From RYN-133 sp963785425 (GTDB lineage: Bacteria > Actinomycetota > Actinomycetes > Mycobacteriales > Jatrophihabitantaceae), in NCBI GenBank assembly GCA_963785425.1, contig CAWAVG010000004.1, positions 744,001 through 808,000 on the forward strand: 64,000 bases of DNA. Direction: 5' to 3'. The notes beneath the pieces were generated by a model that was not told the DNA's origin, did not search any database, and worked only from the letters and a program-made list of their open reading frames with translations. Position 1 is the first letter of the stretch. Every line of letters begins with the position of its first letter. This document shows, in pieces, positions 18,529-26,535 of the stretch. Both the position numbers and the translations under genes were made by a program.

Positions 18529-19193
18529 GTGACCGACCGGCTTGTCCCGCCGTGGCTCGAACAACTCGCGGAGGCGGCCGACGGCATCAGCGCCGAGCAG
18601 ATGTCGCGGTTCCTCCCGCCCGATGACGGCAGCGGGCGCGCCTCGGCCGTCCTGATGGCCTTCGGCGAGCCCGAGAAGGGACCGTCGGTCCTGCTTGATC
18701 GAGCGTGCCGCCGACCTGCGCAAGCACCCGGGCCAGGTCGCCTTTCCCGGCGGCGCGATCGATCCGGACGACGCCGACGAGGCCGCCGCCGCCATCCGCG
18801 AGGCGAACGAGGAGGTCGGCCTCGACCCGGCGTCGGTCGAGGTCCTGGCCGCGCTGCCCGCGATCTTCATCCCGGTGACCGGATTCGTGGTCACGCCGGT
18901 GCTCGCCTGGTGGCATCGACCCGCATTCGGTCGTGCCGGTCGACCGGGGCGAGGTGGAGCGCGCCGTGGTCGTCCCGATCGCCGAACTCGCCGACCCGGC
19001 CAATCGGTTCCGGGTCACGCACCCGTCCGGCTGGCTCGGCCCGGGCTTCGCCGCGTCCGGGCTGTTCATCTGGGGCTTCACCGCCGGACTGCTCGATCGC
19101 ATGCTGGCCCTCGGCGGCTGGGAACAGCCCTGGGACACCGAACGGTTCGAGCCGCTGCCCGAGCGTCTGATAGGACGCCCGGACCGGCCGTGA
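18529..19193 (+). CDS. CoA-pyrophosphatase-type Nudix hydrolase, frame-broken
   Basis: The protein starts VTDRLVPPWLEQLAEAADGI at GTG 18529. The CoA-Nudix block LRKHPGQVAFPGGAIDPDDA is followed by AAAIREANEEVGLDPAS, the Nudix helix with its metal-binding glutamates. AIFIPVTGFVVTPVLAWW and a C-terminal block WGFTAGLLDRMLALGGWEQP complete the family pattern. One-base shifts near 18695 and 18915 divide it into three frames; corrected length is about 221. Members cleave coenzyme A or related nucleotides, but exact substrate is inferred only from the LLxxRxxxLRxHPGQVAFPGG-type motif. It corresponds in position to Rv3672c. Confidence 0.85.
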
Positions 19194-19224
19194 GCCGGGC
19201 CGGCCCGCCGGTACCGTCTTCTCC

Positions 19225-19629
19225 ATGTCCGCCCGTCGCCGCCTCGGCCTGGCGGCCTGCGCGGCGCTGGTGCTCGCGGGCTGCAGCAACAGCGCGTCGC
19301 CGATCAACAGCCGCCCGAACACCGGGACGGCGACCGCGAGCGCGGTCAACGGCGTGCAGCAGGTGACGGTCGAGGTCGGCGTCGACGATCGGTTCCACCC
19401 GTCGACGATCGTCGTGCACCCCGGCCGCGTCGAGATCGTGCTCAAGCACGATGCCGCCGGGGCGCCGCACAATCTGTCCATCGGGCAGCTCGGCGTGTTC
19501 GTCCCGACCATCGACGGCGGACGGACTTCGGCGACCAGCTTCACCGCTCCTGCGCCGGGGAAATACCAGTTCGTGTGCACGCTTCACGCCAAGCTCGGCA
19601 TGACCGGGACGCTTGTGGTCGAGCGGTGA
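19225..19629 (+). CDS. Cupredoxin-like lipoprotein
   Basis: A 134-residue exported protein. The N-terminus MSARRRLGLAACAALVLAGC ends in a lipobox (LVLAGC), so it should be anchored to the outer face of the membrane. The mature part is a plastocyanin/azurin-type domain: VEVGVDDRFHPSTIVVHPGR, the first copper histidine in GAPHNLSIG, and FVCTLHAKLGMTGTLVV with C-x2-H-x4-M ligands. All four type-1 copper ligands are visible. An electron-transfer role is inferred; the redox partner is not nearby. Its stop overlaps the GTG of the marP-like gene, indicating coupling. Confidence 0.85.
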   Translation: MSARRRLGLAACAALVLAGCSNSASPINSRPNTGTATASAVNGVQQVTVEVGVDDRFHPSTIVVHPGRVEIVLKHDAAGAPHNLSIGQLGVFVPTIDGGRTSATSFTAPAPGKYQFVCTLHAKLGMTGTLVVER

Positions 19630-20813
19630 ACCTGCTCGACGGGATCATCATCCTTGCGGCGCTGGGCTACGCCTTCACCGGCTTTCGGAACGGCGCCGTC
19701 GTGGGTGCGCTGTCGCTCGTCGGGTTCTTCGCCGGCGCGATCCTGGGCGCACAGATCGCCGAGCCGCTCGGATCGCATCTGGCCCACGGGCGGGCGCAGA
19801 TTCCCGTGGCCATCGTGTGCGTGCTGTTCCTCGCGATGCTCGGCCAACTGCTCGGCACGTGGCTCGGGATCCGGTTGAAGCAACGGTTCGTCCGCAGCGT
19901 CGGCCGGCACGTGGACGCCGGTGTCGGCGCCGTGCTCGGGGTGCTGTCGGTGCTGCTCGTGGCGTGGATGATCGCCGTCCCGCTGGCCTCGTCGCCGTAC
20001 CCGACCCTCGCCTCGGAGGCCAGCCAGAGCTCGATCGTGCGCGGCGTCAACGACGCGATGCCCGACGGCATGCGCGCGCTGTACGGCAAGCTGCGTGCGT
20101 TTCTCGACCAGAGCGGGTTCCCGCCGGTCTTCGGTGACCTGCCGTCGACAACGATCGTCAACGTCCCGGCGCCGGCGTCGCTGACCCCGTCCGAACGCCG
20201 GCACGTCCGCATCGCGGCGCAGTCGACGTTCAAGGTCTACGGCCAGGCGCCGGAATGCGGCCGCGGCATCGAGGGATCCGGCTTCGTCGTCTCGGCGCAC
20301 CACATCATGACCAACGCGCACGTCGTCGCGGGCACGCGCCAGGTCAGCGTGGTCGTCGGCAGCCAGCAGTTGCCCGCCACCGTGGTGCTCTACGACCCCG
20401 ATCGCGACGTGGCGCTGCTGAACGTTCCCGACCTGGACGCGCACCGGCTGCGCTTCGCGGCCTCCCCCGCGAGCACCGGCGATCCCGCGGTCGTGATGGG
20501 CTATCCCGAGGACGGTCCGCTGGACGTGCGCGCTGCGCGGGTGCGCACGCGGACGATGGTGAGCGGCTCTGACATCTACGGCGACGCCGGTGTGCGGCGC
20601 GAGGTCTACTCGATCCGTGCGCTGGTGCGCAGCGGCAACTCCGGCGGGCCGCTGCTCGCCGCCGACGGGTCGGTGCTCGGCGTCGTGTTCGCGACCGATC
20701 TGCGGTCGAGCGACACCGGCTACGTGCTCACCGCGGGCGAGGTCGCGAGCGATTTCGCGAAGGGCCGTCGCGCCACCACCGCGGTCGCGACTGGCGGCTG
20801 CACCGCCGGCTGA
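19626..20813 (+). CDS. MarP-like membrane serine protease
   Basis: The protein has 395 residues. Residues 1-120 form a CvpA-like membrane domain with about four helices (LLDGIIILAALGYAFTGFRN, GALSLVGFFAGAILGAQIAE). A periplasmic trypsin-like protease follows. The catalytic triad is visible: HHIMTNAHVVAGTR (His), DPDRDVALLNVP (Asp) and RALVRSGNSGGPLLAADGS (Ser). In M. tuberculosis the orthologous MarP (Rv3671c) protects against acid and oxidative stress by activating a peptidoglycan hydrolase. GTG 19626 overlaps the cupredoxin stop. The frame is intact. A second cysteine pair (PECGRG and GGCTAG) flanks the protease domain. Confidence 0.9.
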   Translation: MNLLDGIIILAALGYAFTGFRNGAVVGALSLVGFFAGAILGAQIAEPLGSHLAHGRAQIPVAIVCVLFLAMLGQLLGTWLGIRLKQRFVRSVGRHVDAGVGAVLGVLSVLLVAWMIAVPLASSPYPTLASEASQSSIVRGVNDAMPDGMRALYGKLRAFLDQSGFPPVFGDLPSTTIVNVPAPASLTPSERRHVRIAAQSTFKVYGQAPECGRGIEGSGFVVSAHHIMTNAHVVAGTRQVSVVVGSQQLPATVVLYDPDRDVALLNVPDLDAHRLRFAASPASTGDPAVVMGYPEDGPLDVRAARVRTRTMVSGSDIYGDAGVRREVYSIRALVRSGNSGGPLLAADGSVLGVVFATDLRSSDTGYVLTAGEVASDFAKGRRATTAVATGGCTAG

Positions 20814-20816
20814 GTA

Positions 20817-21759
20817 CTAGAAGATCGTCTTGGCGAAGGCGATGATCTCGCCGCTGACGAGCTCGGGCACCTCGTTGTGCGGGAAGTGCCCGACCCCGTC
20901 GAGCAGGCGCCATTCGTAGCGGCCGGTGACGTACTGTCCCGAGCCCTGCGCCGTCGCCGGAAGAACGCAGGTGTCGAAGTCGCCGTGCAGCTGCAGGACC
21001 GGCGCACCGATCGGCATGCGCACCGAATCGGCGAAACGTCGCCCGTCCGTGCGGGGTAGTGAGCGGACCAGCCAGCGGAAGTACTCCGACGCGCAGTAGT
21101 ACGCCGGCGGGATGCGCATCGCCTCGGCGTAGCGCTCCACGTCGGCGACGTAGCCGGGCGTGCCGCGCCACCGCGGGCCCGTCCAGGTGTCGAACAGCGC
21201 GCGCACCCAGCCCGAATCACGCGCCAGGAGGTGCTCTGGTCGCCGCGGGATCTGGAACGTCCGGAGGGCGTACCCGGACGCGTGCCGCTGCGCCTTGTCA
21301 CGACGCACCGCCGAGCGCAGGCGCAGCGGGTGGGCCGCGCCCGTCACGGCGACGCCGCGGACCAGTTCGGGACGCGTCGCGGCCATCGTCCAGGCCGAAC
21401 AGGCCGCCCAGGTCGTTGCCGACCACCATCGCATCCGACTCGCCGAGAGCGGACACGAGCGCGGCCATGTCCTCGGCGAGGTTGGGCGCGTCGTAGCCGC
21501 GGGGCGTCTTGTCGCTCGCGCCGAATCCACGCAGATCGACGGCGACGGCGCGGTAACCGGCGTCGGCCAGGTCGACGAGTTGGCGGTGCCAGGCCCACCA
21601 GAACTGCGGGAAGCCGTGCAGCAGCAGCACCAATGGTCCGGTGCCCATCTCGGCGACGTGCAGCGCGATGCCGTGCGCGCGGACGACGCGGTGCGTCCAG
21701 GGTCCGTCGACGAGGACGACCGAGCTGTCCGGGGCTCCCGGAAGCGGTCCGAATCCCAT
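20817..21759 (-). CDS. Alpha/beta hydrolase, epoxide hydrolase type (ephE-like), frame-broken
   Basis: The N-terminal frame carries GPLVLLLHGFPQFWWAWHRQ (oxyanion HGFP motif) and AVDLRGFGASDKTPRGYD. The nucleophile elbow is VVGNDLGGLFGW, with aspartate as the nucleophile. After a one-base shift near 21385 the rest reads TRPELVRGVAVTGAAHPLRL, the cap domain, LQLHGDFDTCVLP with the acidic residue, and LDGVGHFPHNEVPELV with the catalytic histidine. Together these make a complete Asp-Asp-His epoxide hydrolase of about 314 residues. It starts 4 bp after the holin-like gene on the same strand, forming a two-gene operon equivalent to Rv3669-Rv3670. Confidence 0.85.
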
Positions 21760-21763
21760 GCGG

Positions 21764-22210
21764 TTACGGCGCTGACTTGGGGTGGGACTTGAGGTAGGCC
21801 ATCGTGTCGCGGCTGGTGTCGATCGTGCGCTGTGGCGCTTTGACCCGCTTGACCTTCCTGACGCCGAGGAACACCAGCGCGCCGATGATCACGAGCAGCA
21901 GCACGAACACGATCAGGTAGCCGAGCCACCGGTACAGGCCCATGGCGATGAAGCCCTCGGCCAGCGCGATCAGGCCGAAGGTCAGCGAGAACACGAGCAG
22001 GACGCCGGCGGCGGCGAACATGCCGACGCCCACGCCGGCGTTCTTCACCGAGGAGCGCAGTTCGAGCTTCGCCAGCTCGATCTCGCCCCGGATGATCGTC
22101 GACAGCGACTCCGACGCGTCGTGGACGAGCTGCCCGATCGAGGGCTCGGTGGACTTCGCGCCAGCGGTCGCGGCGGGGGTCGCGGCGCCGGATTCAGAAC
22201 TGATCGTCAC
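21764..22210 (-). CDS. Phage-holin-like membrane protein (DUF1469)
   Basis: The 148-residue protein starts VTISSESGAATPAATAGAKS with a flexible N-terminus. An amphipathic helix follows (QLVHDASESLSTIIRGEIEL), then two membrane segments near residues 61-83 and 88-113 (GMFAAAGVLLVFSLTFGLIA and LGYLIVFVLLLVIIGALVF). This is the DUF1469/holin-X architecture found in many bacteria outside phages. A role in membrane organisation is possible but untested. It leads the operon with the epoxide hydrolase. The start is a GTG. Confidence 0.8.
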   Translation of the reverse strand: MTISSESGAATPAATAGAKSTEPSIGQLVHDASESLSTIIRGEIELAKLELRSSVKNAGVGVGMFAAAGVLLVFSLTFGLIALAEGFIAMGLYRWLGYLIVFVLLLVIIGALVFLGVRKVKRVKAPQRTIDTSRDTMAYLKSHPKSAP

Positions 22211-22279
22211 TGCGTTCGCTCCCTCGACATGGGCAGGTCGGTTGGCTGTGATCCTTGCAGCCTCGCCGTAGGGCCCGCA

Positions 22280-23779
22280 TCACGCTCCCCGCAGCCGGGC
22301 CAGCAGGGCGCTGCCGTCGGGGCTGCCGAGCCCGGTGCATGGGTCCCAACCCGGGCCGGCCGAGTAGCTGCCGTTGTCGCCGGTGGTCACGTCGCGGAAG
22401 CCGGGCGGGCTCGCGCCGGGGCTCGCTCCCGCGTAGAGCGTGTCGGCGAAGCCGTGCAGCAGACCGCCGGTCGCCTGCGCCAACCGGGCGACCAGCCCGG
22501 CCCACAGCGGGGCGACGGCGCTCGTCCCGCCGATGACCGTCCGCGTGCCGTCGACCAGCACCTGGTAACCGGTCTGGGGGTCGGCGTTGCCGGCCACGTC
22601 GGGCACGCCCCGTCCGGAACCGGGCACACCCACGTCGGCCTGCCGGGCCGGTCGGCCGAAGGTGTCGCTGACGCCGCCGCCGGTCGCGCCGTTGCCGTTC
22701 CCGTTGTTCCAGACCGACTCGGTGCCGCCCGACAGCGACGTGCCGCCGCAGCCGATGACGTTGGGGCTCGACGCAGGGAAGTCGCAGTGGTCGGTGCCGT
22801 CTCCCGAGCCGTCGCTGCTGCCGCTGTCACCCGCCGCCGCCGTGACCACGACGCCGAGCTGCACGGCGTCGGCGAACGCGCCGTCCATCGCGGTGCGGGC
22901 CTGCGCCGTCCACTGGTCCTCGCTCTGCCCCCAGCTGATGCTGACGGCGGCGGGTGTCGGGTCGGCGTGGATCGCCTCGCTGACCGCGTCGAGAAACCCC
23001 GCATCGGTGTTGGGAGCGAAGTAGACGCTCAGCGTGGCGCCGGGCGCGAGCGCGCCGGCCACCTCGATGTCGAGCAGCACCTCGCCGTCGGCGCCCTGGG
23101 GATCCTGCCCGGGTTGGTTCGTCGCGCCGTCGACGCCGACCGCCGTCACAGTGGGACCCGTGATGCCGAGCCCCTGGAAGTAGGTGTCGAGGTCGTCCTG
23201 GCCGAACCCCCCGCCGAGTTCGATGATTCCGATGCTCTGCCCGGTGCCGTCGGTGTTCGCCGGGAAGTTGTACGCCTGCGCGAGCTGCAGCGGCGTGTAG
23301 CTCGTCGCTGCCGCGTCGGCCGCGGCCACCCGCAACCGCGTGCGGCTCTGTGGGCGGTCGTCGATGCCGAGCACTGCGATCACCCGCTCGCCGACCTCGG
23401 CGGGAACGCTCAGCTCGCCGGTGCGCTGCCGGTGGGTGACGCGCGCCCCGTTCGGAGCCCGACTGGTCACCTGCTGCAGCTCGGTACCAAACGCGGCGGA
23501 GATCACCGAGGCCGTACCGCGAACGCGGATGCGCCGCGACGCCGCGTCGACGGCGAGGATCTCGAGGCCGGCAGACTCGAGCGCGCCGCGCACCGCGTCG
23601 ACATCGGCGGGATCGGCGCCGAGCTCGCCATCGGCGCGGCGCCGCAGCACGACCGTCACCTCGATCGAGGTGCTCGGGTCGAGCGGGGTCGCGTCGGCGA
23701 CGTCGGGAGCGGCGTCGCGCCCACTGCCGGGCACCGTGAAACGTGCGGATTGGGACGAATCGTCCGAAGTACCGGTCAT
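22280..23779 (-). CDS. Sedolisin-family (S53) serine-carboxyl peptidase
   Basis: The 499-residue protein is laid out as pro-domain plus catalytic domain. The pro-domain (about 1-160) contains TSIEVTVVLRRRADGELG and FGTELQQVTSRAPNG. The catalytic domain begins near SYTPLQLAQAYNFP. The catalytic Glu and Asp are in DGEVLLDIEVAG, the oxyanion-hole Asp is in TAAAGDSGSSDGSG, and the nucleophilic serine is in IGGTSAVAPLWAG. A calcium site FRDVTTGDNGSYSAGPGWDP lies at the C-terminus, as in kumamolisin. No signal peptide is visible, which is usual for kumamolisin-like enzymes. ATG 23779 is preferred over the longer TTG/GTG starts because the pro-domain follows directly. Confidence 0.9.
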   Translation of the reverse strand: MTGTSDDSSQSARFTVPGSGRDAAPDVADATPLDPSTSIEVTVVLRRRADGELGADPADVDAVRGALESAGLEILAVDAASRRIRVRGTASVISAAFGTELQQVTSRAPNGARVTHRQRTGELSVPAEVGERVIAVLGIDDRPQSRTRLRVAAADAAATSYTPLQLAQAYNFPANTDGTGQSIGIIELGGGFGQDDLDTYFQGLGITGPTVTAVGVDGATNQPGQDPQGADGEVLLDIEVAGALAPGATLSVYFAPNTDAGFLDAVSEAIHADPTPAAVSISWGQSEDQWTAQARTAMDGAFADAVQLGVVVTAAAGDSGSSDGSGDGTDHCDFPASSPNVIGCGGTSLSGGTESVWNNGNGNGATGGGVSDTFGRPARQADVGVPGSGRGVPDVAGNADPQTGYQVLVDGTRTVIGGTSAVAPLWAGLVARLAQATGGLLHGFADTLYAGASPGASPPGFRDVTTGDNGSYSAGPGWDPCTGLGSPDGSALLARLRGA

Positions 23780-23836
23780 GAGTCGACTAGTACGCGCCCG
23801 CTCCGACAATTCGCAAGCCCACTAGCGTCGGCGGAC

Positions 23837-24568
23837 GTGGACGATCCGCTGGCTCCGCTGCTCGAGCTGCCCGGCGTGAGCGAAGCCGTCGCGCAGACGC
23901 GCGCCGCCGTCGACGCGCTGCTCGGCGACCGGGTCTTGCGGCGCCGCTCGGCCGACGTCTCGGCCGAATCGTTCCTGCGCGGCGCGTGGGCGGCCGCACG
24001 GCTGTCCGGAAGTGAGGCCGACCTTGCCGACGTGCGTTCCGGCGCAGCGCGGCGCGACCCGCTGGTGCAGGGGGCGTTGCGGGCAGTGGGCGCGGTCGGC
24101 TCGCTCGCCGACACGTGGTCGCGGGCGCCCCGGCAGGCGCTGGCACGCCTGCACGCGCTTGCGGCCGCTGATCTGGTGGCTGCCGATGTGCTCGGCCGGC
24201 CGAGCGCCGGTGCGCAGCGACTCGACACGCTCGCCGTGATGCTCGCGCAGACCTCGGCGCCGGCCGTCGTGGTGGCCGCGCTCGTGCACGGAGAGATCGA
24301 ATCGCTCGACGCGTTCGCTCCCGTCTCGTCGATCGTCGCGCTCGCCGCCGAGCGGCTCACGTTGATCACGCGCGGCCTCGATCCCAAGTCGTTGGTCGTC
24401 GTCGAGGCCGGGCATCTCGAGCTGCGCACCGAGCACGGCGCGGCGCTCGAGGCCTACCGCAGCGGCACGCCCGAGGGCATCGCGCGGTGGCTGCGGCACT
24501 GCTGCGCGGCCGTCGCTGCGGGGGCCGTCGAGGCGCAGGCGATCTGCCAGGCGCTGCTGCGCGGCTGA
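23837..24568 (+). CDS. Conserved actinobacterial protein, helical, often annotated oxidoreductase
   Basis: The 243-residue protein begins VDDPLAPLLELPGVSEAVAQ and is almost entirely alpha-helical and alanine/leucine-rich. Recognisable stretches are SAESFLRGAWAAARLSGSEA, APRQALARLHALAAADLVAA and a C-terminal RWLRHCCAAVAAGAVEAQAI. The architecture resembles Fic/DOC-type helical folds, but no HPFxxGNG motif is visible. From memory it corresponds to Rv3662c, which neighbours the HAD gene Rv3661, as here. No nucleotide-binding motif supports a true oxidoreductase function. GTG 23837 is the first start after the sedolisin promoter region. Confidence 0.65.
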   Translation: MDDPLAPLLELPGVSEAVAQTRAAVDALLGDRVLRRRSADVSAESFLRGAWAAARLSGSEADLADVRSGAARRDPLVQGALRAVGAVGSLADTWSRAPRQALARLHALAAADLVAADVLGRPSAGAQRLDTLAVMLAQTSAPAVVVAALVHGEIESLDAFAPVSSIVALAAERLTLITRGLDPKSLVVVEAGHLELRTEHGAALEAYRSGTPEGIARWLRHCCAAVAAGAVEAQAICQALLRG

Positions 24569-24572
24569 CGTC

Positions 24573-24674
24573 GGTTGAGTGACGTCCCGTGAAGTTCGGT
24601 GACGTCGAATTCGGCGTCACTCAACGCGCTGAGACGTCACTCAACGCGCTGAGGCGTCACTCAACGCGCTGAGA
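24573..24674. repeat. Repeat cluster with three tandem 20-bp units
   Basis: Three consecutive copies of CGTCACTCAACGCGCTGAG plus one base (A, G, A) occupy 24615-24634, 24635-24654 and 24655-24674. Immediately upstream, GGTTGAGTGACGT at 24573-24585 is the inverted form of the same word. The words are shared with the palindromic element at 16601-16690. The cluster lies right after the stop codon at 24568. Confidence 0.85.
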
Positions 24675-24985
24675 CGGATCGACGGCGCCGGGGTGATGTG
24701 CGATCACCTCGACGCCGTCGGCACGTCCGCGGCGGGCTACACAAGCGTGCTCTGCCCAATCGTCGCGTCGAAGCCCGGATCGCTCCAGTCCTCGCCGACC
24801 CACCTCGTGCGGTGTGAACGCCCGCGTGGGTACCCGTCGTGTCGTGCGGGAGCGGGGTCTCGCTGGGGGCTGGACCGCCATGGACGGGGCCCCGATCCGT
24901 CCTTGGAATATGGCGCGCGTCACACTCCACCGCAAGAGGCCACCGGCGTGTCGGCACGGGTCCATCGCGTCGGCACGCCCGGCGC
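24675..24985. other. Non-coding stretch, possible decayed gene fragment
   Basis: No supported gene lies in these 311 bases. On the reverse strand one frame contains RAFTPHEVGRRGLERSGLRR, which weakly resembles the AbiEi-like winged-helix N-terminus seen in DUF559 proteins. It has no ribosome site and no continuation. It may be a remnant of a second DUF559-type gene; the similarity is short and could be chance. Confidence 0.3.
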
Positions 24986-25798
24986 TCACGCCCGGCGGAC
25001 GCGGCGACGCGCAGCGAACCACACCAGTCCGCCGGCGGCGATTCCTGCACCGACGGCCGTCGCCGTCAAGGTCGGATGCTCCGGACGCAGTCCGGAGATG
25101 CGCTCCCGCAGCGGTACCGCGTTGGAGAACGTGAGGGTGGGCCAGTCGCGCTCGGCGGCGACGCGGCGCAGGGCACGGTCGGGATTGACGGCGAATGGGT
25201 GCCCCACCGACTCGAGCATGGGGACGTCGGTCACCGAGTCGGAGTAGGCGTAACACTCCTCCAGGTCGTACTCGCGGTCGGCGGCGAGCTCGCGGATGGC
25301 GATTGCCTTCTCGGTGCCGTAGGCGTAGAGCTCGATCTCGCCGGTGTACTTGCCGTCGGCCACGACCATGCGGGTGGCCACGACGTGGTCGGCGCCGAGC
25401 ATCGCGCCGATGGGTCCGACGACCTCTTCGCCGGACGAGCTGACGATCACCACGTCGCGTCCGGCCGCCTTGTGCATGCCGATCAGTTCGACCGCCTCGT
25501 CGTAGACGATCGGGTCGATGATCTCGTGCAGGGTCTCCGAGACGATGTCGCGCACCTGGGCGACGTCCCAGCCCGTGCACATGCTGGTGAGATAGGCGCG
25601 CATCCGCTCGATCTGGTCTTCATCGGCGCCGGCCAGTGCGAAGACGAACTGGGCGTACGCGCTGCGCAGCACGGCCCGCCGGTTGATGAGGCCGCCTTGG
25701 TAGAACGGCCGCCCGAACGCGAGCACGCTGGACTTGGCGATGATCGTCTTGTCGAGATCGAAGAACGCCGCCGTCCGCGAAGTGCTGCGGGGAACCAC
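24986..25798 (-). CDS. HAD-IB family hydrolase (SerB-like phosphatase)
   Basis: A haloacid-dehalogenase phosphatase of about 271 residues. Motif I is RTAAFFDLDKTIIAKSSVLA (nucleophile DLDKT), motif II is VVIVSSSGEEVVGPIG, and motif III/IV is CYAYSDSVTDVPMLESVGHP. The C-terminus has a membrane-like segment TATAVGAGIAAGGLVWFAAR followed by arginines. The start GTG 25798 gives VVPRSTSRTAAFF, placing motif I close to the N-terminus as in homologues. The gene is divergent from ssd with 92 bp between starts, the arrangement Rv3661/Rv3660c. Its substrate is unknown; SerB-like and acyltransferase-linked members both exist. Confidence 0.85.
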   Translation of the reverse strand: MVPRSTSRTAAFFDLDKTIIAKSSVLAFGRPFYQGGLINRRAVLRSAYAQFVFALAGADEDQIERMRAYLTSMCTGWDVAQVRDIVSETLHEIIDPIVYDEAVELIGMHKAAGRDVVIVSSSGEEVVGPIGAMLGADHVVATRMVVADGKYTGEIELYAYGTEKAIAIRELAADREYDLEECYAYSDSVTDVPMLESVGHPFAVNPDRALRRVAAERDWPTLTFSNAVPLRERISGLRPEHPTLTATAVGAGIAAGGLVWFAARRRVRRA

Positions 25799-25890
25799 GT
25801 CGTGATCGTACGGACGCCAGGTGTCAAATCCGTCGTCCACACCCTGGGTCGTCGCCCACAGCCGGGAAGATTCTCCGTCGGGGCAGGCCG

Positions 25891-26535
25891 GTGCGCGGTT
25901 GGCTGACGGACGTGATCGGCGTGATCGGCGGCAGCGGCGCAGTGGGTGCATCCACGTTCGCCGCCGTCCTCACGTCGGTCGCCGCACGCGCGGTGCTGAT
26001 CGACCTCGACCCGGTCGGCGGCGGCATCGACGTGCTCCTGGGCATCGACGACGTCCCCGGCGCGCGCTGGTCGGGCCTGCGGGTCGGCGGCGGCTACCTC
26101 GACCCGGCCGCGCTGGCCGACGGGTTGCCCCGCTGGCGCGGCGTGGCGGTGCTCGCGGCCGACGAGCCGCCCGATCCCGACGCCGTGGCGCAGGTCGCCA
26201 CGAGTGCGGCCGAGGTGGGCACCGTCGTGTTCGACCTGCCCCGCGCGCCGTCCGAACTGCGCGAGGCGGGCCTGGCCTGCTGCGAGCTCTGTGTCGTCGT
26301 CGCCGCCGCGACCGATGTCCGGACGCTGGTCGCTGCCCGCGCCGTACTGCGCTCGTTGCCGGACGTCGCCACCGGGGTCGTGCTGCGCCGTGGCGGGTTC
26401 GGCGTGGGTGAGGCGGTCGACCTGCTCGGCGCCCCGCTTCTCGGCGTGCTTCCGCCGGTCGACCGCCCGTCCGAACGGCAGGCTGCGCGCATCGGCGCGG
26501 GACTGGTCGACGGCATCGCCGGAGCAGCGGCATGA
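25891..26535 (+). CDS. ssd: Septum-site-determining / CpaE-like MinD-family protein
   Basis: The 214-residue protein is a MinD/CpaE relative placed directly upstream of tadA. The N-terminus reads TDVIGVIGGSGAVGASTFAA. This occupies the deviant Walker A position but has no lysine in GGSGAVGAST. Walker A' is AVLIDLDPVGGGIDVLLGID, and VGTVVFDLPRAPSELREAGL is the Walker B region. The usual Ssd/CpaE has an additional N-terminal receiver-like domain of about 100 residues; upstream sequence here shows no such domain. The missing lysine suggests it may not hydrolyse ATP normally. Role in Tad pilus assembly or septum regulation is inferred from context. The stop overlaps the tadA ATG. Confidence 0.75.
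   Translation: MRGWLTDVIGVIGGSGAVGASTFAAVLTSVAARAVLIDLDPVGGGIDVLLGIDDVPGARWSGLRVGGGYLDPAALADGLPRWRGVAVLAADEPPDPDAVAQVATSAAEVGTVVFDLPRAPSELREAGLACCELCVVVAAATDVRTLVAARAVLRSLPDVATGVVLRRGGFGVGEAVDLLGAPLLGVLPPVDRPSERQAARIGAGLVDGIAGAAA

Noticed and set aside
22280..24568. A single 928-codon forward frame covering the sedolisin gene region and the next gene.
   Set aside because: Only its last 243 codons carry a recognisable conserved protein; the earlier part is antisense to the sedolisin, whose motifs are all intact.
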